DNA of 64,000 nt from Halobellus rarus (GTDB lineage: Archaea > Halobacteriota > Halobacteria > Halobacteriales > Haloferacaceae). Each line of letters opens with the position of its first letter. Positions within the stretch are counted from its first letter, which is position 1. Position numbers and translations under genes: made by a program. The notes beneath the pieces were generated by a model, which was not told the DNA's origin, made no database searches, and saw nothing but the letters and a program-made list of their open reading frames with translations. Positions 31,774-40,176 of this stretch are shown piece after piece. The stretch is from assembly GCF_024494595.1 (NCBI RefSeq), contig NZ_JANHDI010000006.1, forward strand, positions 124,001 through 188,000, in the 5' to 3' direction.

Positions 31774-33318
31774 GTGGGGTCGGGTGACGACGTCGACGAG
31801 GCGGCAAGGGAGGCCGCCTCGGTGACGCTTCGCGTCGACTGGCGCGTCAGCGTCGGGCTCGTCGGGACGATCCTCAAGTGGCTGTGGGTACCGCTCTCGC
31901 TCCCGTTCGCGCTGGCGCTGTACGACGGCACGCCGATCGTTCCGTTTCTCCTCCCGATGATCGGCACGCTGCTGGTCGGCGCGGGGCTCGAACGTCTCCC
32001 CGACACCCGGGACTTACAGGCCAGAGAGGCCTTCCTGATGGTCGCACTCACGTGGTTGACCATCGCGCTAGTGGGAACGGTCCCCTTCCTGCTCGCCGGA
32101 AGCGGGACACTCGCCGACCCCGTCAACGCCCTCTTCGAGAGTATGAGCGGAATCACGACGACGGGCGCGACCGTCATCGTCGACTTCGACGAGCACTCCC
32201 GGGCGATCCACCTGTGGCGCTCGACGCTCCAGTGGATCGGGGGCCTCGGCATTCTGGTACTGGCGACGGCGCTGCTCTCGCAGCTCTCCGTCGGTGGCGC
32301 GCAACTGATGGAGACCGAATCCCAGACGCAGGACGTCAACAAGCTCACCCCCCGTATCTCCGAGACGGCGGGGCTGCTGTGGAAACTCTACATCGGACTG
32401 ACCGTTCTGATGATTGCCGTGCTCTCGCTGCTGCGAGTCATCGGTCTGGCCCCGGAGATGACCCTCTTCGACGCCGTCGCTCACGCGTTCACTGCGGTCT
32501 CGACGAGCGGCTTCTCGCCACGAGGGAACAGTATCGCGACGTTCTCTCCGGCGGTTCAGTGGGCCGTGATTCCGTTTATGGCGCTCGGCGCGACCAGTTT
32601 CGTCCTCCTGTACTTCGTCCTGCAGGGGGACTTCGATCGCCTCCGCGAGAGCGACGAATTCCGGTTTTACGCCGGTATTCTCGGCGTGTTTACCGCCGCC
32701 GTCGCCGCCGTCCTCTTTACCGACGCGTCGCCGGCGCTGACCGTCGAGGAGACGATCCGTCACTCGCTGTTTCAGGTGGTCTCGATCGTCACGACGACGG
32801 GTTATGCGAGCATCGACTTCGATCTCTGGTCGCCGGCGGCGAAGCACCTGCTCTTCGTCGGGATGTTCATCGGCGGGATGGCCGGCAGCACCACCTGCTC
32901 GATCAAGGCGCTCCGCTGGCTCGTCGTGATCAAGGCGTTCCGCCGGGACCTGTTCGTGGCGACGACGCCGAGCGCGATCCGCCCGGTCCGTCTGAGCGGC
33001 AACGTCGTCGACGAGGAGACCGTCCGGGATATCTACGCCTACACGCTCGTCAGCCTCGTGTTCTTCATCCTCGGCACCGTCTTCGTCGTGATCGACGCCT
33101 CCCGGGCCCAGGTCGCCGTCACGGAGTTCGAGGCGATGAGCGCGGTCGCGGCGACGTTCTTCAACGTCGGGCCCGCCTTCGGAATCGCCGGCCCGCTGGC
33201 GAGTTACGAGCCGTTTCCCCCCTCGACGAAGTTCGCGATGACGCTACTGATGTGGGTCGGACGGATCGAGATAATCCCCGTTCTGGTGCTTTTGACGCCG
33301 TCTTTCTGGCGATCGTAG
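31774..33318 (+). CDS. trkH: TrkH-type potassium uptake channel subunit (copy 2)
   Basis: A second TrkH, about 514 residues if translation begins at GTG 31774; GTG 31822 (VTLRVDWRVSVG) is an alternative that matches copy 1 better at the N-terminus. Pore loops read SGITTTGATV, VSTSGFSPRG, VTTTGYASID and TFFNVGPAFG, again with all selectivity glycines. MWVGRIEIIPVLVLLTP ends the protein. It directly follows the SDR gene, with a 13-bp gap, and may be cotranscribed. No TrkA-like partner is adjacent. The two copies share the same domain plan but are clearly different in sequence. Confidence 0.88.
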   Translation: MGSGDDVDEAAREAASVTLRVDWRVSVGLVGTILKWLWVPLSLPFALALYDGTPIVPFLLPMIGTLLVGAGLERLPDTRDLQAREAFLMVALTWLTIALVGTVPFLLAGSGTLADPVNALFESMSGITTTGATVIVDFDEHSRAIHLWRSTLQWIGGLGILVLATALLSQLSVGGAQLMETESQTQDVNKLTPRISETAGLLWKLYIGLTVLMIAVLSLLRVIGLAPEMTLFDAVAHAFTAVSTSGFSPRGNSIATFSPAVQWAVIPFMALGATSFVLLYFVLQGDFDRLRESDEFRFYAGILGVFTAAVAAVLFTDASPALTVEETIRHSLFQVVSIVTTTGYASIDFDLWSPAAKHLLFVGMFIGGMAGSTTCSIKALRWLVVIKAFRRDLFVATTPSAIRPVRLSGNVVDEETVRDIYAYTLVSLVFFILGTVFVVIDASRAQVAVTEFEAMSAVAATFFNVGPAFGIAGPLASYEPFPPSTKFAMTLLMWVGRIEIIPVLVLLTPSFWRS

Positions 33319-33400
33319 CTTCTGTCGGATCCCTCGGCTCCGAGCGAATCGGGAGACGGGAATCGCAACGCACGTTACCGTCCGTCTCCGACCCCGAGCC

Positions 33401-34567
33401 GTGACGGAGTCGTCGACCGAGACGTCGCAGTACGCTCGTCGGATGCTCGTGACGGTCTCGCTGGGGTGGGCGCTGTTGCAGACCGGCCGGTTCCTCCTCT
33501 CGCCGCTTCTGCCGACGATCATCACGGACCTCGGCATCTCCGAGGCGATGGCCGGCATCGCGCTCTCTATCTTCGGCGGGGCGTACGCGCTCGTCCAGTA
33601 TCCCGGCGGCGAGTACTCCGACCGCTGGAACCGGACGACGCTCATCGTCCCCGGCCTCGTCATCCTCGCGGTCGGGTTCGCGCTCTTCGGCCTGTCGACC
33701 GGGCTGGCGACGTTTCTCGTCGCCGCGACCGTCGTGGGGGTCGGAAAGGGGCTGTTCGCGATCCCCTCGCGGGCCCTGCTCTCGGATCTCTTCACCGAGC
33801 GGCGCGGTCGAGCGCTGGGAATTTACGCTGCTGGAACCGACCTCGGCGGACTCCTCTCCTCGGGGATCGCCGTGCTCGCGCTGACCTACGCGTCCTGGCG
33901 GACGCCCTTCTTCCCGGTCGCCGTCGCGCTCGCGGTCATAACGCTGGTCTACGCGTCGCAGACCCGCGAGGGATACCGCGTCGGGAGTCCGACGCTCGAA
34001 CTCCGAAGCACGGTCGGGCGGCTGGTCCAGAGCAGCCGCCAGCGCGAGACGCTCGTCGCCTTCTCGCTGTTTTACTTCATGGTCGGCGGGTTCATCAACT
34101 TCGCGCCGACGTATCTGGCCCAGGCGAAGGGGTTCTCCGAGAGCCTCGCCGGCCTGACGTTCGCCATCGTGTTCGCCGTCGGCTTCGCGGTGAAACCGGT
34201 CGCGGGCACGCTGGGTGATCGGTTCTCCCGGCGCGGCATCGCCGTCGCCGGACTGCTCGTCGCCGCGGCCGCGCTCGTCGCCCTGGTCGCCGCCGGCTCG
34301 AACGTCGCCATCTGGCTCGCGGTCGGCCTGCTGGCGCTGGGCTACAAGACCGGCTTTCCGCTGGCCGACGCGATCATTCTCGACGGTGCACCGGCGGAGG
34401 GGATGGGCGCGGACCTCGGCGCCGCGCGGGCGATATTCCTCAGCGCGAACGCGGTCGGCCCCGCCTACGTGGGGATCGTCGCGACTTACGGCAGTTACGA
34501 CGCCGCCTTCGGCGGCTTCGTCGTCTGTCTGCTCGTCGCGGCCGCGCTCCTGTTCCGCGCCGGGTGA
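33401..34567 (+). CDS. MFS transporter 1
   Basis: A 388-residue Major Facilitator Superfamily carrier with about twelve membrane helices. The start is GTG 33401. Family cues are the loop PGGEYSDRWNRTTLIVPGLV between helices 2 and 3 and GTLGDRFSRRGIAVAGLL in the second half, both versions of the GxxxDRxGRR loop. Substrate cannot be inferred. It lies 82 bp after trkH copy 2 on the same strand. Confidence 0.85.
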   Translation: MTESSTETSQYARRMLVTVSLGWALLQTGRFLLSPLLPTIITDLGISEAMAGIALSIFGGAYALVQYPGGEYSDRWNRTTLIVPGLVILAVGFALFGLSTGLATFLVAATVVGVGKGLFAIPSRALLSDLFTERRGRALGIYAAGTDLGGLLSSGIAVLALTYASWRTPFFPVAVALAVITLVYASQTREGYRVGSPTLELRSTVGRLVQSSRQRETLVAFSLFYFMVGGFINFAPTYLAQAKGFSESLAGLTFAIVFAVGFAVKPVAGTLGDRFSRRGIAVAGLLVAAAALVALVAAGSNVAIWLAVGLLALGYKTGFPLADAIILDGAPAEGMGADLGAARAIFLSANAVGPAYVGIVATYGSYDAAFGGFVVCLLVAAALLFRAG

Positions 34568-34703
34568 CACGCGGTCCCGTCTGTTCCGCCCCGTCCCGCC
34601 CCGTCTCGAATTCCCCCATCCCGCATCGTCCTGTCTCGCGACACCTTCGACCTGCCTCGGGCAGACGCTCCGATCCGGACCGATGATCTCTGGCCGGCGA
34701 GGC

Positions 34704-35111
34704 CTACTCTTCGACGACGACGGTCTCGCGTTCGAACTCGTCGCCGCGCCACCGCCAGGAGCCCAGGTACGGGTACCCGTCGAATGCGCAGATCGCGTAG
34801 GAGTGCCCCGGCCACGTCGCCCGCTCCGCGTCGGTCTCGCTCGGGCGCGGCGGTCCCGTCGGGTGGCTGTGATAGAATCCGACGACCTCCATTCCGGCGT
34901 CTTCGATCCGGTCGAGCGTCGCCAGTTGCGCTTCCGGATCCATCGCGTACCGGATCTGCGGCGTTTCGGCGACGTTCTCGACGCCGAAGGCGTCGCTGAC
35001 GCGACTCTCGTCGCCGTGCTTCCCCGCGAGAACGCCGCAGACCTCCTCGTCCCCGCCCTCGTACCCCTGGTGGACGATGTCGTCGTACGCCCGCCGCGCG
35101 ATCGTGAGCAT
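34704..35111 (-). CDS. JAMM/MPN+ metalloprotease (desampylase-like)
   Basis: A 135-residue zinc isopeptidase of the JAMM family, starting at ATG 35111. The active site is complete: Glu in EVCGVLAG, then GFYHSHPTGPPRPSETD giving the HxHx(7)SxxD metal motif. The Haloferax homologue HvJAMM1 removes ubiquitin-like SAMP proteins from lysines, so the same desampylation role is likely. It stands between a convergent MFS gene and the Nramp-like gene, 150 bp downstream of the latter on the same strand. Confidence 0.88.
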   Translation of the reverse strand: MLTIARRAYDDIVHQGYEGGDEEVCGVLAGKHGDESRVSDAFGVENVAETPQIRYAMDPEAQLATLDRIEDAGMEVVGFYHSHPTGPPRPSETDAERATWPGHSYAICAFDGYPYLGSWRWRGDEFERETVVVEE

Positions 35112-35261
35112 ACCGCGGGTACGCGTCGCGTCGTCAAAACACCGGTGGGTCCGGCCGGCTCCTACGGACTGCTGTGATCTTTTTCGGCGATCGCCTCGCC
35201 GGTACGAGCGGCGGTCGATCGCTCGAACCGCCCTTCGTGCGGCCACCGCGGCCACGACTCC

Positions 35262-37217
35262 CTAGGAGAACCGTCCGGCCGCCAACTCGGCGTTCTCGAC
35301 GGTCCCCTCGGCGCGGCGCTTCGCGCCCGCGGACACTGCCACGGCGTAGGACTGGACCACGAGGAAGACGACCCACAGCGCGTACCCGCCGACGCCGCTC
35401 CCCGCGACGAGCGGCGCGGCGTCGAATCCGGCGAGCCCGAACTCGACGAGCGTATCGGCGACTAGCAGGACGCTGAAGTAGCCGTAGAAGCCCGACGCCC
35501 ACCACAGCGCGACGACGCGCGCCCACCCCGGCTGGAGGTGTTCGGGCAGCCGCGTCGTGTTCATCACGAGGACGAGCGCGGTGTAGGGCCACATCATCAC
35601 GCCCGACATCGCCGCGCCGACCACGAGGAAGAAGAACGGCTCCCGCCCCTCGAAGGGCGAGGTGAACACGAGGATGATGACGATTCCCCACAGGCAGAAC
35701 CCCGTCAGAACGCGCCAGAAGAGCGTTTCGAGGTCCCAGCCGGCCTCCCGGCCGTACGCCTCGTAGATGGCGTCGACGCTGTTCCGGACGAACGATTCGA
35801 CGATGGCGTACTCGGTGGTGAACAGCGCGACGAAGAGCACCAGGAAGACGAGGACGGTCCCGATCGGCCCCAGCGCGGGCGCGACGTCCGTGAGCCACAT
35901 CTGCAGGGCGTCGGAGGTGGTCCCCGGGGCGTAGCGGATGGCGACGCTCATCAGCGCGGGCGCGACCACGAACAGGCCGACGACGAACGTCAGGAGGTGT
36001 TCCAGTTGGACGACCCGCCACCACTCGCGCCACCGCTTCAGGTTCGTCGTCGTCGGCGGGAAGCTGAACCCGTCGCGCTCGATCGGCTCGGGGTCCTCGC
36101 CGTGGAACGGGTTCTTCACGCGCCCCTGGTAGTTCCCCATCCCGTAGCCCTTCTCGCGGGCCCAGAGGCTCTGTGAGAGGTTGAGATACCCGCCCGCGCC
36201 GGCGAACGCGAGGCCGCCGAGAAACACGGCGATGCCGAGATCAGCGGGCAGCGTTCCGATGGACCCCGCCGCCGTCGGCAGGTCGGCGAATTCGATCCAC
36301 GATCCCGACACGGCCACCAGCAGGACGGCGGCGACGATGGAGACGAACAGCAGGCCGATCTGGAACACCTCCACGGCGGTGTACATCACCGACGACACCT
36401 GATACGAGAGCCAGATGAGGACCATCAGCCCGACGGCGACGAGTTTCCACGTCGCCAGCGAGGTCCCGAGAAGGCTGACGGGCCCACTCAGCCCCAGCGC
36501 GGTCGTCCCGACCCGCGCCGCGCCGGCGGCCCACCCGGGCCAGCCGAGGCTGATCAGTCCGCCCGCCAGGAACAGCCACGGCCAGTAGTTCGCCACGCGG
36601 GCGAACGCGCGAAAGACGCTCTCGCCCGTCGCCAGCGTCCACCGCTGCAGTTCGGTGTTGATCACGAACTGCGTCAGCACGCCGACGGCGAACGCCCACA
36701 GGAGCGTCCACCCGTACTGCGAGCTCAGGACCGGCCAGAAGAGCGTCTCGCCGCTCCCCAGCGACGCCCCGAGCATGATGGCCGACGGCCCGACGATGTG
36801 GCCGACGCGGGGCACCCGCGGCAGGTCCGTGAGCCGGAACGCCCCGCCCTCGCCCCGATCGGGGTGATCGTCGGTGTCGCCCGCCCGCTTCAGTTCGTCG
36901 TAGCGCAGGGGGAGATACCACGTCCCCCGGTACTGTCGGCCCTCCACCTCGGGCGCGTATACGTCGTCCCCGTCGGACGTCGCGGCGGGGCCGCTCCCGG
37001 GGTCGGCGCCGTCTCGGTCTGGGCCCGGACCGCCCTGGCCGTCCGCCGTCTCCTCGCCTGCCGCTCCGTAGTCGTCCTCCCCGGGAGCGGCCTCGTCGTC
37101 TGCCGCCGTCTCACCGCCGGCGTTCGCGAACGTGTCGGACCCGGAGTCGCCCCACCGCGACGGATCGCCTCCGGTCGGAGCGGCGGACCGCTCGTCGTCG
37201 CTCGGGTCGGGGTCCAT
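35262..37217 (-). CDS. Nramp-like transporter with a long acidic N-terminus
   Basis: A 651-residue membrane protein. The first ~115 residues are Asp/Gly/Glu-rich and disordered. After that come about eleven to twelve helices with the Nramp pattern (GPSAIMLGASLGSGETLFWP as helix 1, GYGMGNYQGR in a later loop). The canonical metal-binding DPGN of helix 1 is replaced by SLGSGE, so it may not carry divalent metals like typical Nramp proteins. The start is ATG 37217. The winged-helix gene 85 bp upstream is on the same strand and may control it. Confidence 0.78.
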   Translation of the reverse strand: MDPDPSDDERSAAPTGGDPSRWGDSGSDTFANAGGETAADDEAAPGEDDYGAAGEETADGQGGPGPDRDGADPGSGPAATSDGDDVYAPEVEGRQYRGTWYLPLRYDELKRAGDTDDHPDRGEGGAFRLTDLPRVPRVGHIVGPSAIMLGASLGSGETLFWPVLSSQYGWTLLWAFAVGVLTQFVINTELQRWTLATGESVFRAFARVANYWPWLFLAGGLISLGWPGWAAGAARVGTTALGLSGPVSLLGTSLATWKLVAVGLMVLIWLSYQVSSVMYTAVEVFQIGLLFVSIVAAVLLVAVSGSWIEFADLPTAAGSIGTLPADLGIAVFLGGLAFAGAGGYLNLSQSLWAREKGYGMGNYQGRVKNPFHGEDPEPIERDGFSFPPTTTNLKRWREWWRVVQLEHLLTFVVGLFVVAPALMSVAIRYAPGTTSDALQMWLTDVAPALGPIGTVLVFLVLFVALFTTEYAIVESFVRNSVDAIYEAYGREAGWDLETLFWRVLTGFCLWGIVIILVFTSPFEGREPFFFLVVGAAMSGVMMWPYTALVLVMNTTRLPEHLQPGWARVVALWWASGFYGYFSVLLVADTLVEFGLAGFDAAPLVAGSGVGGYALWVVFLVVQSYAVAVSAGAKRRAEGTVENAELAAGRFS

Positions 37218-37302
37218 CGCTGTGTCGATCGGTACTCCGACCCACCCGATGATAAATGCGGTGGCTGACGGCCGAGCGAGGAACGCCACGGTACGTCGGG
37301 GG

Positions 37303-37941
37303 CTAACCGCCGAGGAAGTGCCAGATGTGCCCGCGCTCTTTCGGGGGATTGACGCCGGGCAGTTGCTTCAGCGCGGGTTGGATCGCGTTCCACCAGCCCT
37401 CGGCCGACTCGAACCCCGCCGGGTACTCGTGGTAGACGTCTCGCAGGAAGTCGGCCTTCTTCGCCTCCGGGTGTTCCGAGAGGTACTCGTAGGCCGCCGA
37501 CAGCGCCTCCCGACGCGCGTCGAGCATCGGACCGCTCCCCGGGAGGTCGGCGTCGGCGATCGCGTCGGAGACGGCCGGGCGTCGTTCCCCGGGGCCGTCG
37601 TCGCTCTCCCCGAACCCGTTCTCACCTCTCTCGTCGGTTCGGTTCTGCGCGCTCTCGGATCTAGTGTCCGAAGAGTCGGGCGGTCCCGTGATCGGTATCC
37701 ACCAGACACGCGACCGCGCTCCGACCTTTCGGGTCTCGAGATCGCCCCGTTCTTCGAGTTCGTTGAGTTTGTTGTGCGCGGTCCGTCTGGAACAGTCGAG
37801 CGCCTCCATCACGTCCGAGGCCGTCAGGGGTCTCGCGCGGTCCTCGCGCTCCTCGAAGACCGCCAGGACGCGGTGGAGCGGAATCCGGTCCACGTACTGC
37901 CCGTGTTCGTTCCTGGTGCGCGCGTGAGCGTCGTCGGCCAC
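37303..37941 (-). CDS. Winged-helix DNA-binding protein
   Basis: A 212-residue protein read from GTG 37941 (residues MADDAHARTRNEHGQYVD). The N-terminal ~80 residues are a winged helix (VMEALDCSRRTAHNKLNELEERGDLETRKVG). The middle is Ser/Glu/Arg-rich and disordered. The C-terminal ~70 residues (AAYEYLSEHPEAKKADFLRD, WWNAIQPALKQLP) form a second helical domain. A TATA element about 25 bp upstream implies a leaderless mRNA. Two palindromes lie further upstream, so it may regulate itself and the divergent lactate genes. Confidence 0.78.
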   Translation of the reverse strand: MADDAHARTRNEHGQYVDRIPLHRVLAVFEEREDRARPLTASDVMEALDCSRRTAHNKLNELEERGDLETRKVGARSRVWWIPITGPPDSSDTRSESAQNRTDERGENGFGESDDGPGERRPAVSDAIADADLPGSGPMLDARREALSAAYEYLSEHPEAKKADFLRDVYHEYPAGFESAEGWWNAIQPALKQLPGVNPPKERGHIWHFLGG

Positions 37942-37979
37942 GGTTCGACCTCTTCACACGAGAGTATAAGCCTTTGCAC

Positions 37980-37997
37980 TCGTGGGAACACCCACGA
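37980..37997. promoter_or_regulatory. Inverted repeat upstream of the winged-helix gene
   Basis: TCGTGGG-AACA-CCCACGA, perfect 7-bp arms with a 4-bp loop, just upstream of the TATA element (about 37963-37970) of the minus-strand gene. Candidate operator. Confidence 0.5.
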
Positions 37998-38016
37998 CAT
38001 ACGTGCACACATCCAC

Positions 38017-38030
38017 TATACACGTGTATA
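38017..38030. promoter_or_regulatory. Perfect 14-bp palindrome
   Basis: TATACACGTGTATA, a perfect palindrome 20 bp from the previous inverted repeat, in the divergent region between the winged-helix and lactate permease genes. Confidence 0.5.
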
Positions 38031-38208
38031 ATGGATCCCGTTACGGTCGCTGAGGCCGGTCCCGGAATATCAGCCGAAAACGAGTAAAAATCGGCTCTAC
38101 CGGCGGTAAACGAGGTTTTTGAGATCCAATATCACGGGTACTTCACACGACTGAACTGGCGTCGATTCGTCGTCGACGGCGTCGGTCGCAAACACGACCA
38201 ACGATAGC

Positions 38209-38217
38209 TATATATAA
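38209..38217 (+). promoter_or_regulatory. TATA box of the lactate permease operon
   Basis: TATATATAA in an AT-rich stretch, about 65-100 bp before the possible starts of the permease gene. The remaining intergenic DNA (37942-38279) contains no gene. Confidence 0.55.
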
Positions 38218-38306
38218 CAATAGTTGGGTCGGATAGCTCACGATGCACGGAAACAGGAACGGTCCTGGAACGGAATCGAGTGGCAACGAACACGGAGTTG
38301 AACGAC

Positions 38307-40076
38307 ATGGTTAGCGCAGTCGACGTGACGGTCGCGCTGCTTCCGCTGTTGACCATCGCGGTCCTGATGGTCGGCTTCTACTGGCCCGCGACGCGGACGA
38401 TGCCGGTGGCGTGGGTGGTCGCGATCGGCGCGGGCGTCGTCGGCTGGGGGATGAACGCGACGTGGATCGCCGCGGCGACGATTAACGGGTTCATCACCGC
38501 GGCCAACATCCTCTACATCGTCTTCGGCGCGATCCTGCTGCTGTACACGCTCAAGCAGACGGGCGCGTTCGACGCGATCAACGCGGGCTTCGCCTCCATC
38601 AGCGAGGACCGCCGCGTGCAGGTTGTCCTCCTCGTCTTCCTGATGGGGTCGTTCATCGAATCCGCGGCCGGCTTCGGCACGCCCGCGGCGATCGTCGGCC
38701 CGCTCCTCGTGGGACTCGGCTTCCCGCCGCTGGCGGCCGTCGTCGTCGCGCTCACCGGGAATTTAATGGCGATCACGTTCGGCGCGGTCGGCACGCCGCT
38801 CATCATCGGGATGATCGACATCTTCGAGAGCGTCGAGACGATCACGACAGACGTCGTCGGCAGCGGGACGTACCCGGACATCGCGACCTGGGTGGCGGAC
38901 ATCGCGCTGTGGGCCGCGAGTTACCACGTGATCGTGGGCGTGGTGCTCCCGTTCATCGGCGTCGCGATGATGACTCGTTTCTTCGGCGAGAAGCGGTCGA
39001 TCCGGCCCGCGCTGGAAGTGCTGCCCCTCACGCTGTTCGCGTGGGCGTCGTTCTCGGTACCGTACTTCCTGACCGCCTACTTCCTCGGGCCGGAGTTCCC
39101 CGGCCTGCTCGGGTCGATGATCGGACTGCTGGTCACCGTCAGCGCGCTCAAGGCCGGGTTCTTCCACCCCGACGAGGAGTGGGACTTCGAATCTCAGGAG
39201 GCGTGGCCCGACCACTGGGTCGGCGAGATCCAGCCCGGCGAGTCGACGAGCGACGACGTCGCCGTCGCCGCCGACGGCGGGACGGTTCAGTCGAGCGTCC
39301 CCACGGGCGGGATGGCGCTCTGGAAGGCCTGGACGCCCTACGCCCTCGTGGCGCTCCTGCTCGTGATCACGCGCGTCGTCGACCCCGTCCAGTCGTTCGT
39401 CACGATGGACGTGTTCACGCTGGCCTGGAGCGACCTCGCGGTCCTGCCGTTCGTCCAAGAGACGATCCTCGGGACGGGGCTCACGAACGACTTCGCCCTG
39501 CTGTACCTGCCGGGCGCGGTGTTCGTCGCCGTCCACCTCGTCACGATCCCGCTCCACGGGATGAACGGGACGGAGATCAAGGCCGCCTGGGCCGAGACGA
39601 TCGAGAAGGTCGCGCCGGCGGTCGTGGCGCTGCTGTTCGCCGTCGCGACGGTCCAGATTATGCTCCAGTCGGGGTCGGCGACCGGCACCGACAGTATGCT
39701 CATCGTCCTCTCGGAGGGGATGGCCGGCGTCGCCGGCGGCGCGTACCCGTTCTTCGCCGCGTTCGTCGGGGCGTTCGGTGCCTTCCTCGCCGGATCCAAC
39801 ACGGTCTCTGACATCCTGTTCGGGACCTTCCAGTACGGCGTCGCGGATCAGATCGGCACCTCCCACACCCTGATGCTCGGCGCACAGGCGGTCGGGGGGG
39901 CCATCGGTAACCTCATCGCCGTTCACAACGTCGTCGCGGCGCTCGCGGTCGTCGGCCTCGTCGGCGAGGAGGGGCGCGTCATCCGGCTTGAACTGATCCC
40001 GTTGCTCTACTACGGGACGGCCACCGGACTGCTGACGCTGCTGTTCAGCTACGTGCTGTTCCCGGGCGTCTTCTGA
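38307..40076 (+). CDS. lctP: L-lactate permease (LctP family)
   Basis: A 589-residue membrane carrier from ATG 38307 (MVSAVDVTVALLPL); GTG 38280 would add nine residues. About twelve to fourteen helices. Family signatures are SAAGFGTPAAIVGPLLVGLG, GNLMAITFGAVGTP and AFLAGSNTVSDILFG. It imports lactate or glycolate together with H+. It is followed 100 bp later by a lactate dehydrogenase on the same strand, so uptake and oxidation are clustered. Confidence 0.92.
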   Translation: MVSAVDVTVALLPLLTIAVLMVGFYWPATRTMPVAWVVAIGAGVVGWGMNATWIAAATINGFITAANILYIVFGAILLLYTLKQTGAFDAINAGFASISEDRRVQVVLLVFLMGSFIESAAGFGTPAAIVGPLLVGLGFPPLAAVVVALTGNLMAITFGAVGTPLIIGMIDIFESVETITTDVVGSGTYPDIATWVADIALWAASYHVIVGVVLPFIGVAMMTRFFGEKRSIRPALEVLPLTLFAWASFSVPYFLTAYFLGPEFPGLLGSMIGLLVTVSALKAGFFHPDEEWDFESQEAWPDHWVGEIQPGESTSDDVAVAADGGTVQSSVPTGGMALWKAWTPYALVALLLVITRVVDPVQSFVTMDVFTLAWSDLAVLPFVQETILGTGLTNDFALLYLPGAVFVAVHLVTIPLHGMNGTEIKAAWAETIEKVAPAVVALLFAVATVQIMLQSGSATGTDSMLIVLSEGMAGVAGGAYPFFAAFVGAFGAFLAGSNTVSDILFGTFQYGVADQIGTSHTLMLGAQAVGGAIGNLIAVHNVVAALAVVGLVGEEGRVIRLELIPLLYYGTATGLLTLLFSYVLFPGVF

Positions 40077-40176
40077 TCCGGACGCCGTCCAGTCGTATCG
40101 GCTCACGACCGACCGCTTCCGATTGCAGGTGCGACCGCGGTCGACGCGGGTTCCACCCCAACGAGAGACTCACAAC

